Positions 53,746-64,000 of a stretch of 64,000 nt of DNA are shown here, in pieces. The notes beneath the pieces were generated by a model, which made no database searches, was not told the DNA's origin, and worked only from the letters and a program-made list of their open reading frames with translations. Location of the stretch: contig CM036754.1 in the NCBI GenBank assembly GCA_020796225.1, forward strand, positions 70,641,940 through 70,705,939, in the 5' to 3' direction. Origin of the DNA: Arion vulgaris (lineage: Eukaryota; Mollusca; Gastropoda; Stylommatophora; Arionidae). The translations under genes and the position numbers were made by a program. Positions within the stretch are counted from its first letter, which is position 1. Every line of letters begins with the position of its first letter.

Positions 53746-53917
53746 AAATAAAGTTTGATGCAACATTTACAGTCCTATCTTCAACTGGAAAGAAGAAGAC
53801 TTAGTAATATCTTTCCGGCAAGGGATGTATTATTCAATTTGATATGTGTTGGTTACTGTAACTCCATATAATATGTATGCGCTGTGTGACTAACATTTTA
53901 CTTAAAAATCTTTTCAG

Positions 53918-54021
53918 GCAAAAATGTCACGTTTCTTTGGAGCCGGCTCAGACAGTGAGAGTGAATCAGAGTCAAGCGATGATGGAGTTCAGGATTCACG
54001 CCCTACCATGGCCCAAACCAG
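53918..54021 (+). CDS. EIF3C: EIF3C exon with start codon
   Basis: The acceptor TTTTCAG at 53911-53917 precedes GCAAAAATG, so the exon holds six bases of 5' UTR and an upstream non-coding exon must exist. The ATG is at 53924. It encodes [20 protein letters not shown], then [12 protein letters not shown]. The donor is GTGTGA at 54022. Confidence 0.94.
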
Positions 54022-57000
54022 GTGTGATTTATTTAAGGGTGTCTCGCGCCGAGTAGTTACCAGGGTAATTTGGGGTATAAAGAATAGAACCACTGTTACC
54101 TGCCATGCATGTCGTAAGAGGCTACTAAGGAGGTTTGGTTGAAATCAGATGCACATGTCCTAAATGTGTAGAAGTATGCGTTTAGGGGCCTACCAAACCA
54201 ACGTGGAACGTATACATGTTCTTGGCAAAGATCAAACATATCACAAAGAGTGATTAAAATTGGTCGTAAAGAACGAACGCAAAGAAGAAGAAGGGTGTCT
54301 CGCGATTTGCTGGTTAGAAAATGTTCTTGTTTGATACTTGTATAAACTATATAGAGCAGAATTGCAAGCATTTGTCTTAACTGGTTTACATTTTGTCAGC
54401 AATATAACTTTATAGTTGGTGGATATATATATACATATTTTTAAAAAAAAAGAATACCGCTTCTTTGAACGCTCCATATTGACCACTTGTTAACCACTCT
54501 GTGATTCGAGCCTAAGGGCAATTATATGTTGTGCCAGTAATGCGCCTACAAGTAGGACATCATATCCAATTTCTGCTATGCTTTTTATTTGCTTTGTACG
54601 GTAGTTTCCCATTACTCCTACTTCCGTCGCCTCTTATGACATGCACAATCGAATTTTGTCATCCAGGAGATAGGTCTTTATTTTAAACGGGGAGTTTTGA
54701 TAGCCAAAAACATGTGTCCTGTTATGTACTACATCCGTATTTTTCAGAAGAGCTCTCCAAAATGGCAGATCTGGCGTACATGTGGTAAACATATCGTAAG
54801 TAAACAAAGATTTTCATCATGAAAGATGATCATGCCCAACAAATAGCGAGACAGTGAGCCAGACTTTGTTGAAAAATGGGTGGCAGCGAAAGTGCTAAAT
54901 ACCTTGGAACTCCAAAACAGATGATAGATACATATCAGAAATAAACAGTAGAATAGGTCAGGTAAAAAAAAAGCATTCCAGCAAATGATATGCATATTAA
55001 TAAGTAATTGTCAGTTGAAGCCAGAGAGTTCTTCAGTTCTACATAGAGAAACTACTGTCACGCTTTTGAGTCGCAGACAATAAATATGAAAATTGTGGCA
55101 TATCCTTTACAGAACGTCGCCATCAACCACAGTAAACAAGTCATTGATTTTCTAGGCACCACTTATACTTTCAATGGTTTGCAGCAAATCCCATGAAATA
55201 TTGGCATTCATACCCTTTCTACATATTCTGGAGGAGGCTGAGCACCTATAGGTCTGCTCAGAGTGATATGTGATCAGTTCAGGCGGTAGTCATGATGCCT
55301 GGTATTGTGCACGTAGTTCAACTAACCAATAACCAGGGTATTATATCCACAAAATTGTCTGGGACTCAGGGCAGCAATTTCGACAGATATCAGCGCCAGT
55401 ATGGGAGATGTAGGAATAAAGTTAACATATTCATTGTTTATTTTGTGCCGCCATATGACAGTATTTTTATGGATCTTTCTGTTCTTATTTTATTCATCTC
55501 AGGGCCATGCAGTTTAGTGACGATGAAGAGGAAACCAAGCGGGTTGTGCGTAGTGAGAAAGATAAAAGGTAAAGATTTATTATCACTGCTTCATAAATCA
55601 GAAATAAGTTTGCAGCTGCTTAATTAGTTTTAAAATGGCAGGCAGGATGTTTCAGGTTGTTTTCTGTAATCGATCTCTGGAAATTTCTATAAAATAGCTT
55701 GTAGCGAAGAATCAGGAATATAGCAGTGATGCAGCGAAAGTAAGACATTATTTTGTGAACAGAACCAGATTGATGACTAAAGAATCCCAAGATGCAGGAA
55801 AGGCATCACTTTTTGGTCCGTAACTGCTTATTTGCACAGTATGAAACTAACTTATATCATGTCTGACACTATGCTGAATGTAATCCCCTTATCCGCATAC
55901 CATGGACACACCTGATTGAGAACTGTCACAAATTCTGCCAAATTACGCATCTTATAACCATTAATTGCTAACCAACATCAGTATATTTTACTTAATTTAT
56001 ACCTGGTAATTAAAGAAGATTGGTTAGAACAAATGGAAACTATTTAAACACTATGGAGTTTCACCCAAGATTGCAACTAATAAAGGAAACGTATGAAGGA
56101 ATGAAATGCAGAGTCATACATGAGGGCCAATTGACGGAATAATTTGAGATAAGAATGAGGGTGAGACGGGGATGCCTGTTATCATCATTCCTTTTTTATG
56201 CTGGCCATAGATTGGATCATGAAATCAACAACAGATAACAGATGGGGAATACAATGGACACTTATGAAACAACTAGAGGACCTGTATTTTGCAGACGATC
56301 TGGCATTGCTGTCCCACAATCACGCACATATTAAAGATAAAATGAATACCCTAAATAATGTCTCAGCAACTAGGATTGAAAATACACAGGGGAAAGACCA
56401 AGGTCATGAGAATAAATGCAGTAAATTTAAAACAGATTATGCTGGAGGAAGCAGCTCTACAAGATGTAGAATCATGCATATACCTTGGTAGCAACATAGA
56501 CACAGAAGGAGGAACAAACAAAGATGTCAAGATAAGAATAGAAAAAGCACGGGGAAACTTTATTGCAGTGAGTAAAATATGGGAGTCAAAGGGGATCAAA
56601 ACAAACACAAAGCTGAGAATCTTTCAATCAAATGTGAAGTCGGTGCTGTTCTATGGCTCGAAACATTGAAAACAGAAATCATCAGAAAACTGCAGACCTT
56701 CGTAAATAGATGTTTATGTAGAATAGAGGGACTGAGTTGGTATGATAAGATTACAAACAAGGAACTTGGAGAAAGAACTAAACAGATACCAGTGGAGAAA
56801 GAGCTAAGGAAGAGACGCTGGCGATGGATAGGACGTGCATTGAGAAGACCGACCGGAAGCATTGCAAGACAGGCACTGTTTTGGAACCCGCAGGAAAAGA
56901 GGAGTAGGGGAAGGCCTAGACGGACCTGGAGAAGAGAGTTGGAGGCTTGATATTAAAAGGATAGGTAAAACTTGGAAAGAATTGGAAGGGTTGCAAGAGA

Positions 57001-60000
57001 GAGGAAGACCTGTGCTCCATTGGGAGTTGAAAGGTGAAGAAGATGTATCTGAGGGTGTTGAAACGTGAACAAATGTAGTGTCTGCGCAGAGTTTTAGGAA
57101 TATCAAGAAAAGTCTTAGGAATGAAGAGATCAGGAAAAAAGTGGTTACAACATCAGTGCTGAACTTCATCAAGAAACAACATGATTTGGCCACATAACAG
57201 ATTACCAACAGACAGTGCTGTGCGCCCCAAAGGGCACTCCACTGTGTTCAGATACAGTGGATCAAACGGTCATCCACTTAATAAGGGTCAACCACATGAA
57301 ATAAGAAAAGGCAGTGAAAGAAACCAGGTACAAAGTGCACACAAGTGCCTGTCAATCTCTTCTTATTCTGACGAGAGAAAGAAGATACATAGTACCTCAA
57401 TGACATGTGTACATGTGTTATTTTTCCAAGTCTGTCAATCATATAAAAATACTTTTTCATATAAAATAGTATTAAAAACAATTGTATCCTTTTTGATGTG
57501 CGTGTGTGTGATAATGAATTTGAGGTCATTGATTTTTATTTCCATACCAGGTATGAAGAGATTAATGGAATAATCAAACAGCTTAAGAATCACAAGAAGA
57601 TTAAGGACATGGCAAATGTCCTGACAGGTCTGTTATTAGTTCTGGTTGTAATTACAGGGTGTTCAAGATAAAAGTAGCCCTGTCAAGGAAACCAATCTGG
57701 CATATGTTTATGAAAATAAGAAAGTTCAATTATGATGTGCGAGTCTATTTGTGATGGTGTGTAATTATGGTGCTGTAAGGGGCGATGAACAAATGTGAGA
57801 AATGACGAGCTATTCAGAGCCAATTTAAATAGTAAATAGACAAAATGCAATGCGTACCTGGCAACTTTTGATTTGTCAATGCCTTTATCTTGAACACCCT
57901 ATATAATGTAACTCTCTAATTTATCTTATGAAATGTGTAATGTTATTGACTCTTATTTTACGTCGGAGAATGTACAGCGGGGGACACTGATAATAAGAAA
58001 AGCAGGTATTTACGCAAAAATCAGTCAGAAGTGCCATACTCTCTAACTACGCCTGAATTCTTAGCGTGCGAACGCAAGAACTCTTATTTGGCCGGCTTTG
58101 TTGTCCATAGAATACCTTCCTTCATCAGTATATCACCGACATTCAGTCTAATAATTATTGTCCATCACATTCTGTGGTGACAACAGCTTCACTTGTGTTG
58201 TAACAACTCTGGGGATTAATAAGGGACTCGTACAGTGGATTGACTCATCCTGTTAGTACTGCAGATATAAACATACCTGTCCTGTGTCTACCTTATCTCA
58301 CCACCCCCAGGTAAATAATAGACTGAAAACACACAATTCCTTGAGGCACCGAAAGTTATAGGGGATCCAAAGCATTTCAGCATGTTTCTTTTCTGAATGG
58401 TTGCAGTGTTCTCTTTGGCTCAGGTCTTATACGAGCTTAGTGAAAGTTCGTTTTATAGAACGAATGCATTGTGGTGCCTGCACCAGCTGGTGGCACCCAG
58501 GAGACTGGCACAGGCTAAGGAGGCGAACCCAAATATCAAGCTTACAGAAAGCAGATACGCTGGTCTGTGGGCTCATGACTGGCGCAATGTAGATACATTC
58601 TAAGCCACAAATAACCACATAGAATAATCATACAACCGGTTAATGTCGAGTGAGGACTAATATCAACAGCATACACTATGGAATTTGGTATTAGGTCCAT
58701 ATTTTTCTTTGACCAATGACACTTGATGTGATATAATCAACAACAATCCTGTCATATTTAGTTCCCAATGTCTGTTTCGTTTTCTCTAATCCTGTTTTGC
58801 CTCACAGCTTCAGGATAAGAAGATATAGAACAGTATTTTGCAAAATTCTATCACTGGTACCTTACTTAGGTTGGGTAAATTTGCGGTCAGAAACAGTTTC
58901 AGTCATGGGACCTTAGCCCTGTGTAGATATTTGGAATTTTGACGTCTTTGCTAGGTCACTGCAGACATTCTTAAGATTTTTCAATATAACTTGTTTTATT
59001 TGACTTGAAGATTTTATGGTTTTGATACCATATCGATAAAAGGTTGTGTTATTGATAGTCAAACGGTATATATTTAAAACAGCATAATCTAGTCTCGTTC
59101 TGGATGGTGCATATTTTGATAATTATTTATATCTGGTTCTAGAACTACTATAAGACTTAGTCCCATCTGGTTGTGTTTGATGCAGTTTTTTTTTTTTTAC
59201 TGTCTCTGCAGACTTTGAAAGCTTGATAAAAGCCTTTGAGAAAGCCAGGAAAGTTATTGATAAGGAAGGAGTTCCCAGATTTTATATCAGAACTCTTGCA
59301 GAGTTGGAGGACTTCATAAATGAGGTATATTTTTTTAAATTCATACGTTAACAAGTTAAATGTGGTTAACAGATTAGAATCTAAAGCTAAATATGTACAT
59401 GTTTTGTACATGTTTATTTTTTTTTTAAATTGTGTCATTTATTTGTTACTGATATCATCATCAAATAGCTTGTCCTGAGCAAAACTTTGTCATCTTAACA
59501 GTCCTTTGGAATTTCCTCTTCATGGGCCAGATGTCCAGCCTCTGCAGTTACATCCTGAATACATCTTCTCTGTGGTCTTCCTCTTTGCCGGGATGCTCCC
59601 TATGGTCTACAATATCTTCTCTTCCACCATTTACTTCTTTATAGAAGTGTTGGGGGAACGTAGTGATCTTGTGTGTGCTTGTTATAAGGCAATTTGTAAG
59701 CTGATATTCATTTTCGTAAGGCTGCTCTTGATACCGTCCTATAATATTTTGTGTATGCCTTTAAGGGCAGGGATTTATCGTCTGGCTTTATCTTGTAGGT
59801 ATCACTACAATTCCCTAGGGGGACTGCCTAGAGTAGTTGATAGTAGCTCGACCTGCTAGCTGTGAGACGCCTCATAGCTCGGGTTCGAACCTACTGTCCG
59901 GCATTTGTTCGAGTCCCTGGTCTTACTCAGGACGATAACATGAGTACCTCTGAAGTCGGAGAAAATCTGCCTGTATGGCGAGGAATACTAATTACGAGTA

Positions 60001-62846
60001 CATTGAGCACACGGCTGCCAGTGTAAAGTAATTTACAATGTGCACACTGCTGCCATTCTAAGAAATTGGAAAAACGGATTTTCACGCAAAAATCAGTTTC
60101 AGAGATGAATCTTCGTCTGAGTTGAAAGCGGACGAAAGAAAAAAATAGAAAAAACTACAATTCCATTTTAGAACCATTGGGATGTCTCTGTCATAGTCTA
60201 TATGTAGTGTGCTGTGAAATTCATCACTCCTGTTGTATCGTTTCTTGATAAAGGACTTTGGTCAAAACGTTGCTGTATATTGTTTTTGTAATTTGTAAAA
60301 CTACTGTACTCTGTTTTTTAATATTGTTTTTGCATCTTGTTCTATTTAAAAATTGATTTGGAACTCAGAAATTTGTTTTGTTGGTGTGTTAAATGAATAT
60401 TCCACTCTTGCAGTGCTGGGAAGATAAAGACTGGCGAAAGACAATTAGCAAAAACAACTCTAAAGGCTTGTCAACTGTCCGGCAGAAAATAAAAAAATAT
60501 AATAGAGACTTTGAAGGAGAAATTACTAGCTACAAGGAGGTGAGTGTTTATGTTTGATTCCTTTGGTGGAAATATTGTTCGTTATGCATGTGCAATGGGA
60601 AGTACTTCTCCTCAAATGCTTCATATCGACCACCTGTCAACCACTCTGTGTGATTTGTATGTGATCTAAGCCTAGGGGCGATTGTGCGCAGTTATACGCC
60701 TACAAGTAGGCCAGCACATTCGATTTCGGAGAGCAGCGTAGCGTAGTTGTTAGTGAACTCGCTTCTCAAGGCTGGTGGTCTGGGTTCAACTCCTGCAGTG
60801 CGCGTGAAATTTTTCCAGACCGCGGCGGCTCTCAGGTCAACCCAGCCTCAAGTGGGTGCCAGACATGCTCTGGGAAAGTAAAGGCGGCCGGTGTGATGCT
60901 GACCACATCATCCATCGTGTGCAGCGGTCAATAAAAATATGGGCCTAACACTGTATTGCCCTATATACCAAGAGGTATGAAAGGGTTCCTTTACTTTTAC
61001 ATCCGATTTCTGCGCTACTAGGCTAGCTTCCCTAGATCCTACCTACATCAGCCGTCTCTTACGACATGCTGTGTAGATCGCATAGGTACTATTCTTTGCT
61101 TCCCTTGTGGGCCCTGGCACCGTTGCAGCTAACCTTTGGTACAGAAATGACACATGATGTATGTGTCATTGTGGTCGGTGGTAGTTCACTTTTCTTGTAC
61201 ATAAACTAGTTTATTTTGTTGTTCCTTCTTTGCAGTTATACATATTAGTAAATATTCTCTGTATATGTTGTCATCGCACAGAAAATATGTTTGAGATTGT
61301 TTTCATAGTTAACTACCTGATGTGTGCATGTTTTCATAGTTAACTACCTGATGTGTGCACTATGTGTCATTTTGCTCAATTTATTTCTTTAACAGAGCCC
61401 AGACGCTGGGGATGATGAAGTTGAAGAGGTGCAAGATATAGGTATGTCTTAGATATATATGTATAGATAACCTAAAAAATCACTTCTCAGTCTGATCTGT
61501 TTTGAGCTCTGATTGCTATTAGAGTTATGCCTGAGTGGTTACCGGGTCCTTAATTTGGGGTGTAAAGAATAGAACCTCTGTTACCTGCCACGCATGTCGT
61601 AAGAGGCGAGCAAGGAGGTTTGTATGAAATCGGATGCACATGTCCTAAACGTGTAAAAGTCTATGCGTTAGGGGCCTACCAAACCAATGTGCAACGTATA
61701 CACGTCTTGGCAAAGATCAAACCTATCACAAAGAATGATTAAAATTTGTCGCAAAGAAGAAGAAGCTATTAGAGTTTTTGCTCTTCTTGTCCTATGAATT
61801 CCATCATGCAATGTGGATGACAGCAAAGACAGACTATCACATCCTTAAAGATGGTCACCTGATGAATCAACTGCTGAAGGAACACTTCCATCCAGATAGC
61901 TGGACTCCTTGCGCAGAAATTGGTTATTGGTTACTAAACTGATGTCACAGCACTCTGTACAGACCCATAGGTACCAATTCTCCAACAGATGTCGCAGGGT
62001 ATGCATATGATTGGTTCCCAAGGCTTGCTGGTTAAACACACTTCAAGCATCCTGCTCTACTTGTACAGCATGTAATTTCAAACTCCTTAAGTTGCTGGAT
62101 TGATTCCACATAAATGTTAGTGTCCTCATCCAACAGTACATCGGCAAGAGATTGAAGAACATCCCCTGTATTCATCCTAAACTTCTTAACAATCAATGCA
62201 AGCCTGTCCACTCTCTTGTTGCCCTGAACACCCTCATGCCCTGGATAGTAGATCTACATGAGTCTCCCTGTGTGATTTGTATGTGATCTGGACCTAAGAG
62301 CGATTGTATGTTGTGCCAGTTATGCCTACAGGTAGGCCAGCACATCCTATTTCTGTTTTTTTATTTACTATTGCCTACATTAGTCGCCTCTTATGACATG
62401 CATTGTGGGTTGCAGTGGTACTATTTTTCGCTTCAATTGCGGGTGCAGAACTATCTAACCTACAATGCTTCAAGATGCCACATGTATAAAACAGAAGCTG
62501 TGGGGCAGCTGCTCTGTCCTAGAAAAGACCATAGACTTCGCCCATGTGACAGAATTGAAATTTTTGCAAAATTACTATATATACTTGACCACAGAAGAAA
62601 GAAGAATCTACTTTCTCAACAAAATAGTACATCATTACTACTAGTATTTGCAGAGGTTTTAAACAAAACAAAAATTGCCTTGGTGATTGTGTATTTGCTT
62701 ATTTTAAAAAAATTTGTTCTGATTTCACAAACAAAACATTTGTGTTTCTGTTTACAGAGGATGAAGAAGATGAGAGTGATAAAGAAGTTGCTAAACCGAC
62801 AGTGAAAAAGACTGAAGAGAGGGGTTCCAAATTTGCTAGAACTGTA
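53918..62846 (+). CDS. EIF3C: Eukaryotic translation initiation factor 3 subunit C, 5' part (seven coding exons)
   Basis: eIF3c is a core subunit of eIF3, which binds the 40S ribosomal subunit and helps assemble the preinitiation complex; its N-terminal region contacts other initiation factors. Coding exons 53924-54021, 55503-55568, 57551-57627, 59212-59324, 60414-60539, 61396-61441 and 62758-62846 join in perfect phase into the first 205 residues of a family usually near 900. The N-terminus [20 protein letters not shown] is diagnostic. Conserved stretches are [59 protein letters not shown] and [20 protein letters not shown], followed by an acidic segment. The C-terminal PCI domain lies right of the window. 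All introns are GT-AG. Confidence 0.96.
54049..54290 (+). repeat. SINE family D copy with 14-bp target duplication beside EIF3C exon 1
   Basis: Full-length D, from GAGTAGTTACCAGGGTAATT to CGCAAAGAAGAAG. The exact repeat AAGGGTGTCTCGCG flanks it at 54035-54048 and 54291-54304. The duplication begins only 13 bases after the EIF3C exon 1 donor. Confidence 0.95.
54465..54650 (-). repeat. SINE family B copy
   Basis: Reverse copy: CTTCTTTGAACGCTCCATAT, then GCGCCTACAAGTAGGAC and CGTCGCCTCTTATGACATGC. It lacks its 5' end. Confidence 0.75.
54865..55085 (+). mobile_element. LINE RT C-terminal remnant
   Basis: [25 protein letters not shown] and CQLKPREFFSS-like reading resemble the region just before 18600 in the related LINE (GTCAGTTGAAGCCAGAGAGT against GTCAATTGAGGTCAGAATGA). 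Confidence 0.65.
55090..55190 (-). repeat. SINE family F, 3' fragment
   Basis: ATTGTGGCATATCCTTTACA, then CCATCAACCACAGTAAAC and GATTTTCTAGGCACCACTTA match the reverse of family F. Confidence 0.75.
55503..55568 (+). CDS. EIF3C: EIF3C exon 2 (coding)
   Basis: Encodes [20 protein letters not shown] plus DK. Acceptor ATCTCAG, donor GTAAAG. Confidence 0.95.
55625..56030. other. EIF3C intron, nothing recognised
   Basis: No repeat or coding signal I can support before the LINE at 56035. Confidence 0.4.
56035..57180 (+). mobile_element. LINE fragment, RT C-terminal half
   Basis: Reads [40 protein letters not shown] (FADD box), [78 protein letters not shown] and [12 protein letters not shown] across two or three frames. 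Same superfamily as the 37.7-kb LINE but a different lineage. Confidence 0.88.
57551..57627 (+). CDS. EIF3C: EIF3C exon 3 (coding)
   Basis: Encodes [20 protein letters not shown], then MANVLT. Acceptor CATACCAG, donor GTCTGT. Confidence 0.95.
57965..58082 (+). repeat. Module M repeat, copy 6
   Basis: GTCGGAGAATGTACAGCGGG, then CAAAAATCAGTCAGAAGTGC and CGCCTGAATTCTTAGCG. Confidence 0.75.
58395..58655 (+). repeat. Possible ancient family B relative
   Basis: CTCATGACTGGCGCAATGTA, then ACATTCTAAGCCACAAATAA and CCGGTTAATGTCGAGTG echo the B consensus (CATAACTGGCACAATGTA, AGATCACATACAAATCAC). Too diverged for certainty. Confidence 0.4.
58660..59211. other. EIF3C intron, nothing recognised
   Basis: AT-rich. 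A polypyrimidine run and TCTCTGCAG lead into exon 4. Confidence 0.4.
59212..59324 (+). CDS. EIF3C: EIF3C exon 4 (coding)
   Basis: Encodes [20 protein letters not shown], then [18 protein letters not shown], the best conserved segment of the N-terminal region. Acceptor TCTCTGCAG, donor GTATAT. Confidence 0.97.
59455..59640 (-). mobile_element. LINE C-terminal fragment, second copy
   Basis: ATCATCAAATAGCTTGTCCT and GGGCCAGATGTCCAGCCTCT closely follow 24718-24820. Confidence 0.75.
59815..60153 (+). repeat. SINE family A, copy 5, with exact target duplication
   Basis: Full length. The 11-bp repeat ACTACAATTCC flanks it at 59804-59814 and 60154-60164. It lies in EIF3C intron 4 in the sense orientation. 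Confidence 0.95.
60414..60539 (+). CDS. EIF3C: EIF3C exon 5 (coding)
   Basis: Encodes [20 protein letters not shown], then [20 protein letters not shown] plus KE. Acceptor CTCTTGCAG, donor GTGAGT. Confidence 0.96.
60608..61130 (-). repeat. SINE family B copy, split by SINE C
   Basis: Reverse B: the 3' half at 60608-60727 (CTTCATATCGACCACCTGTC) and the rest at 61011-61130 (CTAGCTTCCCTAGATCCTAC), interrupted by family C. Confidence 0.85.
60728..60998 (+). repeat. SINE family C, copy 4, inserted in SINE B
   Basis: Nearly full length. Flanks ACATTCGATTTC (60716-60727) and ACATCCGATTTC (60999-61010) match at 11 of 12, and both are family B sequence. Confidence 0.9.
61396..61441 (+). CDS. EIF3C: EIF3C exon 6 (coding, acidic)
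   Basis: Encodes [15 protein letters not shown]. Acceptor TTTAACAG, donor GTATGT. Short and poorly conserved, but splice sites and phase agree on both sides. Confidence 0.85.
61527..61764 (+). repeat. SINE family D copy with exact target duplication
   Basis: CCTGAGTGGTTACCGGGTCC to GCAAAGAAGAAG, flanked by the 12-bp repeat GCTATTAGAGTT at 61515-61526 and 61765-61776. It begins less than 100 bases after EIF3C exon 6. Confidence 0.93.
61840..62270 (-). mobile_element. LINE fragment, end of RNase H
   Basis: The minus strand reads [20 protein letters not shown], then [20 protein letters not shown] and [20 protein letters not shown], the HEGVQGN-R-D motif of a LINE RNase H. Confidence 0.75.
62255..62445 (-). 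repeat. SINE family B copy
   Basis: Reverse copy: TGTGATTTGTATGTGATCTG, then GCCTACAGGTAGGCCAGCAC and GTCGCCTCTTATGACATGCA. Confidence 0.75.
62758..62846 (+). CDS. EIF3C: EIF3C exon 7 (coding), last in window
   Basis: Encodes [20 protein letters not shown], then [10 protein letters not shown]. Acceptor TTTACAG, donor GTAAGT at 62847. The next exon should start in phase 0 beyond 64000; none was found before the window ends. Confidence 0.88.
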
Positions 62847-63044
62847 GTAAGTTAATGTGTTGTTTTCTAATAATTACTCTTACATACAAACTTAGTATCT
62901 TAAACTGTTATATGGTTTTTCACTGGGAAAACTGACAAATCAAACTCTTATCTGACGATATAGTTAGATGCATCTTTTCCTTTGGGGACTCTCCTCGTTA
63001 AAGTGAGACTCGTGACATATAAGTTTTGTTTGTTGTTCATTCTT

Positions 63045-63190
63045 CTTAGTTCGCCTGCTATAAATTCAGGAGTAGTCAGGACGCCCGATATGACGCTTCT
63101 GACTGATTTTTGCATGAAGGCCCCACATTCCTTTTTATCAGTTTCCCTCGTCATACAGGCATGCTTTCTTCTTTAGAGGTACTTGAAGTT
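63045..63190 (-). repeat. Module M repeat, copy 7
   Basis: TTCGCCTGCTATAAATTCAG, then TCTGACTGATTTTTGCATGA and CATGCTTTCTTCTTTAGAGG. Confidence 0.75.
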
Positions 63191-63264
63191 TGGATCCTCA
63201 AATGTGATCAAGTTGTTGTTCATTGAAAGTGATAATGATCATTCATTTAATTTATTGTATGCAC

Positions 63265-63720
63265 TAGAAGTGGGATTCTCATTGGTATATAGATGACTGC
63301 TTCACTGCTACTGGTTTGTTGCGCAGTGTCATGGTTTTTGTCTTGCGCTGTTCTGGTGGCTTGGGTGATTGTTATTTTTGCTCTTTGACAGGATTCTGCC
63401 ATGCTATCTAACCATCTTTTCCATGGTCTTCCTCTCGCCTTCTTTCCTGATGTTCTGTTGTAGAAGACTGTGGAGTTTGGATGTATTCTTATTAAGTGGC
63501 CAAACCACTTCATTCTTTGTTTCTCAATGTAATTCAAACAAGGTTCTGTGCCAAGCATTGGTGTGTAGATGACTGATGTGGCCATCCAGTTGGAGGTTTA
63601 ATGCAATTTCCTTCCTGGTTGACCTTTGTTTTTCTGCTGCAGCAATTCTGCCTGACTTGCATGTCATTGCTCTGATAAGCGATCGAGTGTCACATTTAAC
63701 TGTCATTAGCAGCAACATCC
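63265..63720 (-). mobile_element. LINE C-terminal fragment
   Basis: The minus strand reads HISHLHTNAWHRTLFEL, then EKQRMKWFGHLIRIHPNSTV and RARGRPWKRW-like sequence (KKARGRPWKRWLDSM). Standard end of an RTE-like ORF, in two frames. Confidence 0.8.
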
Positions 63721-63724
63721 CAAG

Positions 63725-64000
63725 TGTCTGGATTTATGCCAAACGTTTTTAGTTAGATCTTGAAGTGATCAGTTTTAGTCTCAGGTGAGTTGCAGTACAG
63801 GATCCATGATAGAATAGAAGCCTATTCGCTCCACAGTGAGAGACTTCTAGGTTTGAGAGAAGGCTCCATACCTATGTTTCCAACAACTGAGAATTCCATA
63901 CCTGTAACACTCTAACAGGAATGCTATTAAAGAAATTAAAAGAAGGCTGAGCATTGCTGTCTTCATTGAAAGGAACTGACATAAGAACAAAAATCACATG
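63725..64000. other. EIF3C intron at right edge, nothing recognised
   Basis: No exon of EIF3C and no repeat I can support. Confidence 0.4.

Larger units (their letters stand above)
51240..53917. promoter_or_regulatory. Divergent region between FTSJ3 and EIF3C start codons
   Basis: FTSJ3 begins at 51239 on the minus strand and the first EIF3C coding exon at 53918 on the plus strand. EIF3C must have a further 5' UTR exon upstream, because its first coding exon starts with an acceptor (CTTTTCAG). The promoters of both genes are therefore somewhere here. The stretch 51420-52800 holds no recognised repeat. LINE remnants fill 52850-53745. Confidence 0.5.

Noticed and set aside
62308..62805. 165-codon plus-strand frame reaching EIF3C exon 7
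   Set aside because: Its start is a reverse SINE B and intron sequence, and in the exon it uses the wrong frame. The real exon starts at the acceptor at 62756-62757.

Overview
This is animal nuclear DNA: AT-rich, with long introns and very few exons per kilobase, and packed with short interspersed elements (SINEs) and decayed non-LTR retrotransposons (LINEs). Three conserved housekeeping genes can be assembled exon by exon with consistent splice phases. The mix of tRNA-headed SINE families, the LINE types and the 14-3-3 tail suggest a lophotrochozoan, most likely a mollusc. That placement is an inference and the species cannot be read from the window.

Layout. (1) 688-5144, + strand: the last three coding exons of a 14-3-3 epsilon gene; its first exons lie left of the window. 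(2) About 5145-13678: its 3' UTR and an intergenic stretch with a dead mariner transposon that landed in a LINE tail, and a decayed LINE carrying RT and RNase H. (3) 51239-13679, - strand: a complete FTSJ3 (Spb1-type rRNA 2'-O-methyltransferase) gene in 17 coding exons, about 821 residues, with one apparent single-base frameshift in the last exon. Its introns hold most of the repeats, including a near-complete RTE-like LINE (37.7-40.1 kb) and an internally deleted Mutator-like element with a FLYWCH N-terminus (33.6-34.9 kb). (4) 53918-62846 and beyond, + strand: the first seven coding exons (205 residues) of EIF3C, cut by the right edge. FTSJ3 and EIF3C are divergent, with 2.7 kb between start codons. 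14-3-3 epsilon and FTSJ3 are convergent.

The repeats. I define families by letter. A is a 340-bp tRNA-like SINE, five copies. B and D are related SINEs that end in GAAGAA repeats, with 14 and 7 copies. C, E, F and I have tRNA-like heads. G is a repeat near 250 bp. M is a short conserved module seen alone seven times and also inside A. Many copies have exact 9-14 bp target-site duplications, so several families moved recently. Several copies are nested, which gives a relative order of insertion.

How the genes relate: FTSJ3 acts in large-subunit rRNA processing and eIF3c in translation initiation, so the divergent pair joins two protein-synthesis genes. 14-3-3 epsilon is a phosphoserine-binding adaptor with no evident link beyond location. 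I found no tRNA or rRNA gene, CRISPR array or operon, and no new multi-gene system. The best leads are splice and frame oddities in FTSJ3, the deleted Mutator-like element, and the modular, nested SINEs.
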